Source: Gammaproteobacteria bacterium (GTDB lineage Bacteria; Pseudomonadota; Gammaproteobacteria; Steroidobacterales; Steroidobacteraceae). From it: DNA of 13,348 bases. This document shows positions 6,251 to 12,732 of the stretch, piece after piece. The stretch lies in the NCBI GenBank assembly GCA_030830595.1, contig JAURMS010000347.1, positions 1-13,348 of the forward strand. Direction: 5' to 3'. The notes under the pieces were generated by a model. It did no database searches. It worked only from the letters and a program-made list of their open reading frames with translations, and was not told the origin of the DNA. Made by a program: the position numbers and the translations under genes. The first letter of the stretch is position 1, and each line of letters opens with the position of its first letter.

Positions 6251-8184
6251 CTTTGGCGTGCAGCCTCGATCCATTCCTCGATCGAGTCGACTGGTTCCTG
6301 CGCCAGCCAGAAACGCCAGAATATTTCAAGATTGAACCACATCCACAGGCGATATCCGTGATCGACCCGACCAGATGAATGCTCGCGCAACATCTCCGCC
6401 AGCACCTCGTACCTGAAGAGCCCGGCCTGCACCAGGCGACTCTGCTCAAGTAACCTTTCCAACAGGATTCTCAGCGGCCCCTTGAGCCAGAGGCTGATCG
6501 GGAAGCCAAAACCACGCTTTGGCCGGTAGGCAAGGTCACGGGTGTAATGTCTGGCTACCAGGCGGCGGGGCAGGTGCTTCAGGTTGCCATGCCGAATCTG
6601 CAGGCTTGTAGGCACATGCATCGCAAATTGGGCAATCCGCCGATCTAGAAAAGGGCTACGAGCCTCCAGTCCGTGAGCCATCGACATACGATCGATTGTC
6701 GGCAATTGGTTTTCCGACAATCTCGTCCTGCAGTCGGTATAGAGCATTCGGTCCAGGAAGCTCTCAGCAGCGCCGTCCAGAAAATAGTCATGCAGTAGCC
6801 TGTCGGTGTCTTCGTCAAGGCTCCGCTTTGCCCTTCCAGCGAATAGCTGCTGCTTGGCTGCATGCGAGAACCGCAGGTGACTCAAGCTCTCTACATAGCG
6901 ATCCACGCCACTCAGGTCCGCCATGTTGTCGAGCCAATGCAGGCGTGCGGCGATGCTCTTGTAGGTAAAGCTGTCTGGGCTAGCCCGCAGAAAGGGTCGG
7001 ATAAGCCCATGCCGAATGGCTCTGGGCACTGCAGCGTAAATTTCCGCTAGGCGCTGACCCTGGTACCGATCATAGCCTGCAAACAGTTCATCACCCCCGT
7101 CGCCACCCAGGCAGACCGTCACCTGTTGCCGAGCCAGTCCTGAAACCAGGTAGATGCCAGCCGCGAATGGGTCAACCGGCTCCTCCATGGCGGACACCAT
7201 GCGCGGCGCCAGTAGCGCTAGATCAGGTTTTACGAATGCCTCAGTGTGCAGCGTGCTTCGTGATTGGGCGACTTGCCGGGCCCAAGGCAATTCGCTTTCG
7301 CCGTCGTCGAATCCGGCCACTGCAAAGGTGCGGATCGGGTTAGCTGAGGCGAGGCTGGCGTAGTGTACGACCAAGCTTGAATCTATCCCGCCCGACAAAA
7401 AGCAACCAATCGGCACGTCACCCATCAGGTGTTCTGCAACGACTTCTGATAACAGGCCATCAAGCTCGTCCAGCAGGGACGTCTCTGCGACGGAATGCTT
7501 GGGTTGGTAAGACGGCCGCCAGATCTCCTCGAGGTGACAACCATCGGCGCGCACACGCATCAAGTGACCCGGGGGAAGTTTCTGGATGCCTGCAAAGAAA
7601 GTGCGTTCACCGGGCAGATAACGAAATGACATGTATTGGGAGAGTGCCGTCAAGTCCATTTCTCTCTGTACACCGGGCAGGCGAAGCAGGGCCTTAATCT
7701 CGGAAGCGAAGGCAAAACCATGTTTCGTACGTGTCCAGTAAAGACTTTTTTGCCCTAGCCAGTCCCTTGCAAGGATCAATTCACGGCTCTTGGTGTTCCA
7801 TGCAGCCAAGGCAAACATGCCTTCGAGCGCCTGAATGCCGTTGGTGCCGTGTCCTTCGAGTTGCCTGAGAACAACCTCGGTGTCGCAATGGGTATGGCAA
7901 TGCAAGCCAGCAGCGGCAAGGTCCCGCCGCAGCGTGTGGTGGTTGTAGATCTCGCCGTTAAAAATCAGGGCGAGGCGCCCGTCCTCGGTAATCATCGGCT
8001 GCCGACCCCCATCGATATCAACGATCGCCAGGCGGCGCATGCCTAACGCGATGTGGGAATCGACAAAAAACCCCTCGTCGTCCGGCCCCCGGTGCACCAG
8101 GGCTTCCGTCATGTCGCGGATTGTCGCGCTTCTCTCAGACAGGTCCGAGTCGTCAAATGACAGTATTCCGGCGATCCCGCACAA
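6247..8184 (-). CDS. asnB: AsnB-type glutamine-hydrolysing amidotransferase / asparagine synthase
   Basis: This 645-residue protein has an N-terminal class II glutamine amidotransferase domain and a C-terminal ATP-pyrophosphatase synthase domain. Cys2 is the nucleophile exposed after Met removal (MCGIAGI). Other glutaminase landmarks are RRLAIVD (50-56), NGEIYN (76-81) and CDTEV (100-104). The synthase domain has the SGGIDSS loop at 264-270, GDGGDELFAGYDRY at 361-374 and HGLEARSPFLDRR at 504-516. The start is TTG and is forced: an in-frame TGA lies three codons upstream (8191-8193) and Cys2 must follow Met. A GGTGA ribosome-binding site (8191-8195) sits 6 nt away. In polysaccharide loci such enzymes (for example WbpS of Pseudomonas O-antigen) amidate uronic acids, and exosortase-linked clusters carry a similar amidotransferase. 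Which applies here is inference. The usual ARDxxGxKPLY segment reads ARDWLGQKSLY (139-149). Confidence 0.93.
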   Translation of the reverse strand: MCGIAGILSFDDSDLSERSATIRDMTEALVHRGPDDEGFFVDSHIALGMRRLAIVDIDGGRQPMITEDGRLALIFNGEIYNHHTLRRDLAAAGLHCHTHCDTEVVLRQLEGHGTNGIQALEGMFALAAWNTKSRELILARDWLGQKSLYWTRTKHGFAFASEIKALLRLPGVQREMDLTALSQYMSFRYLPGERTFFAGIQKLPPGHLMRVRADGCHLEEIWRPSYQPKHSVAETSLLDELDGLLSEVVAEHLMGDVPIGCFLSGGIDSSLVVHYASLASANPIRTFAVAGFDDGESELPWARQVAQSRSTLHTEAFVKPDLALLAPRMVSAMEEPVDPFAAGIYLVSGLARQQVTVCLGGDGGDELFAGYDRYQGQRLAEIYAAVPRAIRHGLIRPFLRASPDSFTYKSIAARLHWLDNMADLSGVDRYVESLSHLRFSHAAKQQLFAGRAKRSLDEDTDRLLHDYFLDGAAESFLDRMLYTDCRTRLSENQLPTIDRMSMAHGLEARSPFLDRRIAQFAMHVPTSLQIRHGNLKHLPRRLVARHYTRDLAYRPKRGFGFPISLWLKGPLRILLERLLEQSRLVQAGLFRYEVLAEMLREHSSGRVDHGYRLWMWFNLEIFWRFWLAQEPVDSIEEWIEAARQS

Positions 8185-8187
8185 GTT

Positions 8188-8204
8188 ATGTCACCCACAT
8201 GTCA
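8188..8204. repeat. Direct repeat ATGTCA with 11-bp period
   Basis: ATGTCA occurs at 8188-8193 and 8199-8204, eleven bases apart and so on nearly the same face of the helix. Its reverse complement TGACAT occurs at 8251-8256, overlapping the candidate -35 of the export operon. The first copy overlaps the ribosome-binding region of the amidotransferase. This could be a regulator-binding site, but hexamer repeats also arise by chance. Confidence 0.4.
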
Positions 8205-8205
8205 G

Positions 8206-8233
8206 CGAATACAACATAAAGCTTAATTTTCAA
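8206..8233 (-). promoter_or_regulatory. Candidate promoter for the amidotransferase gene
   Basis: Read on the minus strand, TTGAAA (8233-8228) and TATTCG (8211-8206) are separated by 16 bp. This would give a short leader of roughly 15 nt before the TTG start at 8184. The -10 matches 3 of 6 consensus bases. It is suggested by position and spacing rather than strong sequence. Confidence 0.28.
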
Positions 8234-8249
8234 GATGTTAGGTAGGCGC

Positions 8250-8279
8250 TTGACATCAATATCGAAACATTTGTGTTAG
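8250..8279 (+). promoter_or_regulatory. Candidate sigma-70 promoter for the export operon
   Basis: A perfect -35 hexamer TTGACA lies at 8250-8255. The best-spaced -10 candidate is TGTTAG at 8274-8279 with an 18-bp spacer, and it matches only 3 of 6 consensus bases. It would place the transcript start around 8286, about 50 nt before the TTG start of the Wza-like gene. The -35 is convincing; the -10 is weak, so the promoter may need an activator or may be mis-assigned. Confidence 0.4.
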
Positions 8280-8292
8280 AGTTTCCATTAGG

Positions 8293-8305
8293 CGGCTTAA
8301 AGCCG
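8293..8305. repeat. Inverted repeat CGGCTT-A-AAGCCG in the export leader
   Basis: Two perfect 6-bp arms flank a single central A. The site lies just downstream of the candidate promoter and about 30 nt before the TTG start of the Wza-like gene. It could be an operator for a dimeric regulator, or an RNA hairpin in the leader (a GGC-stem with a small loop). No T-run follows, so it is not an intrinsic terminator. Confidence 0.6.
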
Positions 8306-8334
8306 GAATCTGTGCACATAGAAGAGTCATAGCG

Positions 8335-8910
8335 TTGCAAACAAGAAGGTTTCACTCATTCATTGGCCGCGGCCTGGTTGCCAGCCTCGCGCTTTTTGCA
8401 TCACATGCGAACAGCCAGTCGGTGTACCAAGATTATCGCCTGCACCCGGGGGATACCGTAACTGTTTCGGTGTGGAAAGAGGAAGGTTTGTCAGAAGAGA
8501 TCACGATCCGTCCGGACGGTAAGTTTTCGTTTCCGCTCGCCGGCGAAATGATCGCTTCCGGGCGTAGCGTGAATGAGATCAAGAGCGAGGTCGAGGCCAA
8601 GCTTAAGGTGTATATCCCGGAGCCAGTGGTCAGTGTCTCGGTCAAGGACTTTGGTGGAAACAGGATCTTTGTCGTCGGGCAAGTCCGTAAGCCAGGGTTT
8701 TTCGTGATGAATCCACAGCTCAATGTCTTGCAGGCGCTGGCGATGGCAGAGGGTGGAACGCCTTTTGCCAAGCTTGATGACATCATCATCATTCGCAATA
8801 GCGGTGGACAGCAGCAGATTTTCGGTTTTCGCTATAGCCAAGTAACGGAAGGCAAGAATCTTTCTCAGAATATAAAACTGGAGAGTGGCGATGTTGTCGT
8901 TGTACCTTGA
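8335..8910 (+). CDS. Short polysaccharide export protein (Wza/OPX family), non-lipidated
   Basis: This 191-residue periplasmic/outer-membrane export protein belongs to the Wza-like polysaccharide export (OPX) family. A signal peptide covers about residues 1-25 (TRRFHSFIGRGLVASLALFASHA), with likely cleavage near SHA/NSQ. There is no lipobox Cys, unlike classical Wza. The Poly_export domain follows (YRLHPGDTVTVSVWKEE, IRPDGKFSFPLAGEM, VVSVSVKDF), then one SLBB-like domain (IFVVGQVRKPGFFVM to GDVVVVP). The protein ends there, without the extra SLBB repeats and C-terminal amphipathic helix that form Wza's own outer-membrane pore. The start is TTG: no ATG or GTG is available upstream in frame, and GAAGAG (8321-8326) is a modest ribosome-binding site. 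It overlaps the next gene by 20 nt. Confidence 0.9.
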   Translation: MQTRRFHSFIGRGLVASLALFASHANSQSVYQDYRLHPGDTVTVSVWKEEGLSEEITIRPDGKFSFPLAGEMIASGRSVNEIKSEVEAKLKVYIPEPVVSVSVKDFGGNRIFVVGQVRKPGFFVMNPQLNVLQALAMAEGGTPFAKLDDIIIIRNSGGQQQIFGFRYSQVTEGKNLSQNIKLESGDVVVVP

Positions 8911-10117
8911 ACTCAAGAACAAATCCTCGCTGATCGGGCTTGCCGTGGTGTCTGCGCTTGTCGCGCCGGTTGCCTTGGCGGCAGAAGCGCAAGTCCAGCC
9001 TCTTTTTGAAATTCGGGCAGTCGCTCACGACAATCTGGGCATGTCCCGTGTTCCGGCTGAACAGACTGATGAGTATGGCACCCAAGTGGATCTTGCTGCG
9101 CTGGTGGTTTGGGAGACACCGACAGGCAGCACCTCGGTCCGTCCAAGGGTGCGGTTCCAGGACTATTCCACAGATGACGACGTGACCAATTTCGAGGCTT
9201 TTCTGGATCTCCGCTCCCAATTTGAGACCGAGCGTAGTCGCTTTCTCTTGGTGGGGCGTTTCGATCGTCGGGACAGCATCCTCGCGGAGTTTGCTGATGC
9301 CAGTTTCGACGATCTCGATCCGGAGGATCCGACCAGTCCCGAGAGTGGGGTTCAGACTTTTGACCAGACCCGTCAGCGCTATGAGCTCCGCCCGAGCTAT
9401 AGCTATCGGTTGTCAGAACGGACTAGCTTCGATATCTCAGCCTCATACCAGTCCATAGATTACTCCGAGGAGATTCCCGGCCGCCGTGTGGGGTATGACT
9501 ACGTACTTGGGGAGGTTGGATTGACCTGGGCGATGGGTTCACAGACCGACCTGAAACTCTTCGGCGGCGCTTCCCAGTATGAGCGCGATGACGGTTTAAA
9601 TGACACTGACTCACTACAAGCGGGTGTCGCGCTCGAGCATCGCTGGTCCGAGCAATCTGGAGTCTCGGCTCGGGTGGTATTTCAGCAAGACGACATCAGT
9701 TCCGGAGACCTGCCCGGCGGCCTTGAGGACGAGAATGTCAGCGCTGAGGTGACTATGTTTCGAAAGGGCGAGGTGGATGAATGGCGGCTAGTGGCGGGTA
9801 GTGCCTTTTCACCAACGTCCGCCGGTGGAATAAACAAAAACACGCAGTTGCGGGTCTCTTATCAGCGAAGCTTGAGCGAAAAAACCCGCTTTTCGGCAGC
9901 AATCCGCCACGTCGATTACGCATCGGTTGGCGATATCAATGACCTCGACGAGCGCACGTACACCACAGCAGATCTCGAAATCCGCCGTTTCCTAACCCCC
10001 ACCTGGTATTTCAGCGCTGGCTACACCTATCGGTCCCAGGATCGTGACGGCCAACCTGGTTCGGCGGATGACAATGAGTTGTTCATAAGCATTGGCTACC
10101 AGGGGCTGTCGCGCTGA
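8891..10117 (+). CDS. Outer-membrane beta-barrel protein of polysaccharide export operon
   Basis: This 408-residue protein has a clear signal peptide (LKNKSSLIGLAVVSALVAPVALA, cleaved before AEAQ). It is followed by alternating amphipathic strands rich in Tyr, Arg, Asp and Ser, separated by acidic turns. Examples are RQRYELRPSYSYRLSERTSF, DLKLFGGASQYERDDG, TRFSAAIRHVDYASV and WYFSAGYTYRSQDRDG. This is the pattern of EpsL/VpsM-type or BBP2-type beta-barrel porins that accompany exopolysaccharide export. ATG 8891 with GGAG at 8880-8883 is preferred to GTG 8885. The 20-nt overlap with the Wza-like gene implies co-expression and a physical partnership: the barrel probably supplies the outer-membrane pore. 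The last residues are GYQGLSR rather than a terminal Phe, which is atypical for a BAM-recognised C-terminus. Confidence 0.82.
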   Translation: MLSLYLELKNKSSLIGLAVVSALVAPVALAAEAQVQPLFEIRAVAHDNLGMSRVPAEQTDEYGTQVDLAALVVWETPTGSTSVRPRVRFQDYSTDDDVTNFEAFLDLRSQFETERSRFLLVGRFDRRDSILAEFADASFDDLDPEDPTSPESGVQTFDQTRQRYELRPSYSYRLSERTSFDISASYQSIDYSEEIPGRRVGYDYVLGEVGLTWAMGSQTDLKLFGGASQYERDDGLNDTDSLQAGVALEHRWSEQSGVSARVVFQQDDISSGDLPGGLEDENVSAEVTMFRKGEVDEWRLVAGSAFSPTSAGGINKNTQLRVSYQRSLSEKTRFSAAIRHVDYASVGDINDLDERTYTTADLEIRRFLTPTWYFSAGYTYRSQDRDGQPGSADDNELFISIGYQGLSR

Positions 10118-10181
10118 GCGCTACAGTCGGGAAGGACGATCTGAAGATCTCATATTGCGCACCGTCGGACACCTCAAGCCT

Positions 10182-11684
10182 ATGAACAACACCGCGCCTA
10201 AGTCTCCTGCGGAATATTTTGAGGTTCTTCGACGTCGAAGGTCCATTCCGTTGGTAGTTCTCCCTTCCGCTATTCTTATAGCGGGATTGCTGGCATTTCT
10301 TTTGCCACCAAGCTATCGATCATCGGCGACCATACTGTTAGAGCCGGCGTCGATTCCAAAGGAACTGATTCGAACGACGGTCACTGATTACGCGGATGAG
10401 CAGATTGAGCTTGTACAGCGGAGGCTGTTGTCCAGCTCAAGCCTTGAAAGGATCGTCGCCGACCTCGATCCGTACCCGGAATTGTCAGATGCTTCCCTGG
10501 CGGCAAAAGCCACTCTGCTCCAGGACAATCTCCTGCTGGAAAGAGTTGATCCAATTACGATGCTTTTGGTCAATGCGTCCAATGCGTTTTCCATACATTA
10601 CACAAATCCGGACCCAGAGATGGCGGCGGCGGTTGCCCAAAAAATTGCTGATCTATTTCTCGAGGACAACCGACTCGCGAGGAATGAGAGGGCTGAGGAT
10701 ACTCACGCATTTATTCGGGCCCAAGCCACAAATGTAGAGGAGCGCATTGCAGAGGTTGACCGAAGACTTTCTCGATTCAAGACGAGGTACGGGGATGCCC
10801 TGCCTGATGCGCAGGCCAGGAATATTGCCGCGATTGAGCGACTTGATCGTGACCTTAGGGCTTTCGAAGCGCAGCTGCGCAGCGCGGAAGATCGCAGAGC
10901 GCTGCTTCAGTTACAATTGCGGCAGGTGAGTCCCTATTTGACTGCCCCATCCGCAGGTGCTTCCGATCTAGCAACGCTGCGCGCTGAATTAGCCGATGCC
11001 AGAATGCGCTATACGGCTAATCATCCGGACGTCCGGCGTCTTGAGAGGCAACTTGAGTTGGCCCTAGGTAATGGATCACCGGGTTCCAGTGGTCAGTTGA
11101 CCCAGAGGGAGCCGGATAATCCGGAATATCTGGGTCTACAGGCACAACTCCAGGGTTTGTCCAACGAGATCAACGCCTTGGCCTCCAACGCAGCGAGGGC
11201 CAGAAGGCAGATCGGCGAGTACGACTCCAAGTTAACTCTCGCCCCGGAGGTAGAAAGGGAATACTCTGAACTCACGCGCATCAGGCAGGTCCTGCTTGTT
11301 CAATACAATGAGGTACAGGCCAAGCTTCGGGAAGCCGATGTCGCGCGTGACCTTGAGTCTGAGCAGCGGGGAGCCCGCTTCGTGCAGATCCGATTCCCTC
11401 GGGTCTCGGATTTACCATACGAGCCAAACAGGCCGGCTTTGTTGCTGGTCGGATTGCTGTTTGGAGTGACCATCTCTGTCGTGGCAATTGCCGTTCGCGA
11501 GGGGACTGATCCAACGATCCGTGGACTCAAGGACCTTGATGGATTGCCTGGCGTTACTGTTCTGGCCTCAATCCCAGTCTTACTGAATCAGAGTGACCTC
11601 GCGGGTATCGCCCGCGGCAGAGTCATTTACATTGGCGCAATAGCAACTGGAATACTGACCCTTGTGGTCCTCGCGCTGGCGTGA
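10182..11684 (+). CDS. Wzz/GumC-like polysaccharide co-polymerase (chain-length determinant)
   Basis: This 500-residue inner-membrane protein is of the Wzz/GumC (PCP-2-like) class, which controls polymer length and links synthesis to export. The N-terminal Wzz domain includes transmembrane helix 1 (about 22-42, IPLVVLPSAILIAGLLAFLL) and the LPPSYRSSATILLEP signature. A long periplasmic helical region with heptad-like Arg/Glu/Leu content follows (about 190-400; ERIAEVDRRLSRF, AFEAQLRSAEDRRAL). The Pro-rich motif LPYEPNRP (411-418) precedes helix 2. After a cytoplasmic linker (REGTDPTIRGLKDLDGLPGV) there is a third hydrophobic segment at 480-500. No kinase domain is fused; the kinase is the next gene. 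ATG 10182 is used, though an in-frame TTG at 10155 cannot be excluded because neither has a strong ribosome-binding site. Confidence 0.9.
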   Translation: MNNTAPKSPAEYFEVLRRRRSIPLVVLPSAILIAGLLAFLLPPSYRSSATILLEPASIPKELIRTTVTDYADEQIELVQRRLLSSSSLERIVADLDPYPELSDASLAAKATLLQDNLLLERVDPITMLLVNASNAFSIHYTNPDPEMAAAVAQKIADLFLEDNRLARNERAEDTHAFIRAQATNVEERIAEVDRRLSRFKTRYGDALPDAQARNIAAIERLDRDLRAFEAQLRSAEDRRALLQLQLRQVSPYLTAPSAGASDLATLRAELADARMRYTANHPDVRRLERQLELALGNGSPGSSGQLTQREPDNPEYLGLQAQLQGLSNEINALASNAARARRQIGEYDSKLTLAPEVEREYSELTRIRQVLLVQYNEVQAKLREADVARDLESEQRGARFVQIRFPRVSDLPYEPNRPALLLVGLLFGVTISVVAIAVREGTDPTIRGLKDLDGLPGVTVLASIPVLLNQSDLAGIARGRVIYIGAIATGILTLVVLALA

Positions 11685-11738
11685 CCCGATTTCGACAAAA
11701 GCAACCTTTTATCCTGTAACTGACTTGGATTCATTACC

Positions 11739-12596
11739 GTGAGCATAGACAAAGCTATCGAAAAGGCGCGACGTGCGGCTCGGGATTTGCGGCAGCTAGG
11801 AGATCGCGGATTATCCGGGGTGTCACCCCTGACGCCTCAGGATGGCTTTGAAGTAAGTGCGCTTGAATCGGGTAATGCCCCGATACTGAGACAACTTCGG
11901 ATAGATCCGGTTATCAGTAATGGCAACCGGATACTGCTCTCGGAGGCGCACCGACATGGTGCGTTGGAAGGCGCGGATTCGGCCTATCGGTTGCTCCGCA
12001 GCCGTACCCGGCATCGGATTGTTTCTGGCAATTGGTGGAGGCTTGCCATCACCAGCCCAGGTCCGGGGGAGGGCAAGACAACAACCGCTCTCAATCTTGC
12101 CTTAAGTATTGCGCGCGAAAACAATCGAACGGTCCTGGTCATGGACCTCGACCTGCGCCACCCAAGCGCCCTCCGATACCTGGGTATCGAGGCACCTATC
12201 CCCCTCTCAAATTATTTCTCAAACCAAGATCCCATCGAAAAAGTAATCTATGAGACCACAGTTCCGAGGTTGCTCGTGGCCGGAAACAATCGCCCGGCAA
12301 ACAACGCCTCCGAGCTGCTCGCTACTCCCGGCAAGCTCAAGCAGTTGTTATCTACGATCCGCAGTTGGTATCGGGATCCCTTGATCCTCATTGACTTGCC
12401 ACCGGCTTCGCTGACAGATGAGGCTGTATTGGTTGCGCCTCATGTGGATGCTTTGTTTATGGTCGTTTCCGAGGGCCGAACCAGGCGAGAGGTTCTCGAC
12501 AATGCATTGTCGCTGCTTGGAGACGCGACCATTGGGGGATTGATACTCAACCGCTTTTCCGGGCGTCAGGCGGAGTACTATTACGGTTCTTACTAG
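11739..12596 (+). CDS. CpsD/CapB-type tyrosine autokinase (BY-kinase)
   Basis: This 285-residue cytoplasmic bacterial tyrosine kinase works with the preceding Wzz/GumC-like protein. Its cycle of autophosphorylation and dephosphorylation controls polymerisation and export. Walker A is SPGPGEGKTTT (106-116), Walker A' is VLVMDLDLRHP (132-142) and Walker B is LILIDLPP (215-222). The C-terminal Tyr cluster is short: Tyr280, 281, 282 and 285 in EYYYGSY. An N-terminal helix (MSIDKAIEKARRAARD) resembles that of exosortase-associated kinases. The GTG start at 11739 has no strong Shine-Dalgarno sequence. The gene follows its partner after 54 nt, in the separate-kinase arrangement rather than the fused Wzc arrangement of enterics. 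No exosortase gene lies in the window to support that particular link. Confidence 0.92.
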   Translation: MSIDKAIEKARRAARDLRQLGDRGLSGVSPLTPQDGFEVSALESGNAPILRQLRIDPVISNGNRILLSEAHRHGALEGADSAYRLLRSRTRHRIVSGNWWRLAITSPGPGEGKTTTALNLALSIARENNRTVLVMDLDLRHPSALRYLGIEAPIPLSNYFSNQDPIEKVIYETTVPRLLVAGNNRPANNASELLATPGKLKQLLSTIRSWYRDPLILIDLPPASLTDEAVLVAPHVDALFMVVSEGRTRREVLDNALSLLGDATIGGLILNRFSGRQAEYYYGSY

Positions 12597-12623
12597 CGTA
12601 TTCGTGCTTTCGAGTTTAAGCGC

Positions 12624-12643
12624 CGGACTCATCTACCGGTCCG
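12624..12643. repeat. Small inverted repeat CGGAC ... GTCCG
   Basis: Five-base arms (12624-12628 and 12639-12643) lie in the gap between the kinase gene and the next glycosyltransferase. The arms flank a 10-nt centre that includes part of an ACCGGT palindrome. No T-run follows. On its own this is weak evidence for structure; it is listed because a second, stronger inverted repeat follows 10 nt later. Confidence 0.3.
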
Positions 12644-12652
12644 AGCCTGTTT

Positions 12653-12675
12653 GACGTGTACTGTGAAATCACGTC
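12653..12675. repeat. Inverted repeat GACGTG ... CACGTC
   Basis: Perfect 6-bp arms, GACGTG (12653-12658) and CACGTC (12670-12675), are separated by 11 bases. The site sits between the export operon and the downstream glycosyltransferase gene, immediately before a short hairpin with a T-run. The two half-sites are centred 17 bp apart, which would suit a dimeric regulator. It could equally be a transcript-end structure for the kinase gene. Confidence 0.5.
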
Positions 12676-12680
12676 CAGTC

Positions 12681-12700
12681 AGCCGAATGGCTTTTTTCTT
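12681..12700 (+). terminator. Weak intrinsic terminator-like hairpin after the kinase gene
   Basis: AGCC-GAAT-GGCT (12681-12692) forms a 4-bp stem with a tetraloop and leads directly into a run of six T (12692-12697). The position, about 85 nt after the kinase stop, fits the end of the export operon. The stem is short for an efficient terminator, so read-through into the downstream glycosyltransferase is likely. Confidence 0.4.
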
Positions 12701-12732
12701 TCGAGCCAACAGTAGTCGGGCATAAGAGCTTT

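Larger units (their letters stand above)
8185..8334. promoter_or_regulatory. Divergent intergenic region between amidotransferase and export operon
   Basis: This 150-bp region separates two divergent genes that both start with TTG. It is clearly more A+T-rich than its surroundings and must contain the 5' ends of both transcripts. It holds candidate promoters on each strand, a direct repeat of ATGTCA and a near-perfect inverted repeat, each listed separately. No JUMPstart/ops element (GGCGGTAG) and no sigma-54 -24/-12 pair was found in it. Confidence 0.7.

Noticed and set aside
8238..8250. Possible JUMPstart/ops element (GGTAGGCG)
   Set aside because: The ops core is GGCGGTAG. The bases here are in a different order, and the rest of the JUMPstart consensus is absent.
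8335..12596. Complete exosortase/PEP-CTERM (XrtA) EPS system
   Set aside because: The export, chain-length, kinase and amidotransferase genes are of the kind found with exosortase systems, but no exosortase gene or PEP-CTERM protein is seen in the window, so the link is not claimed.
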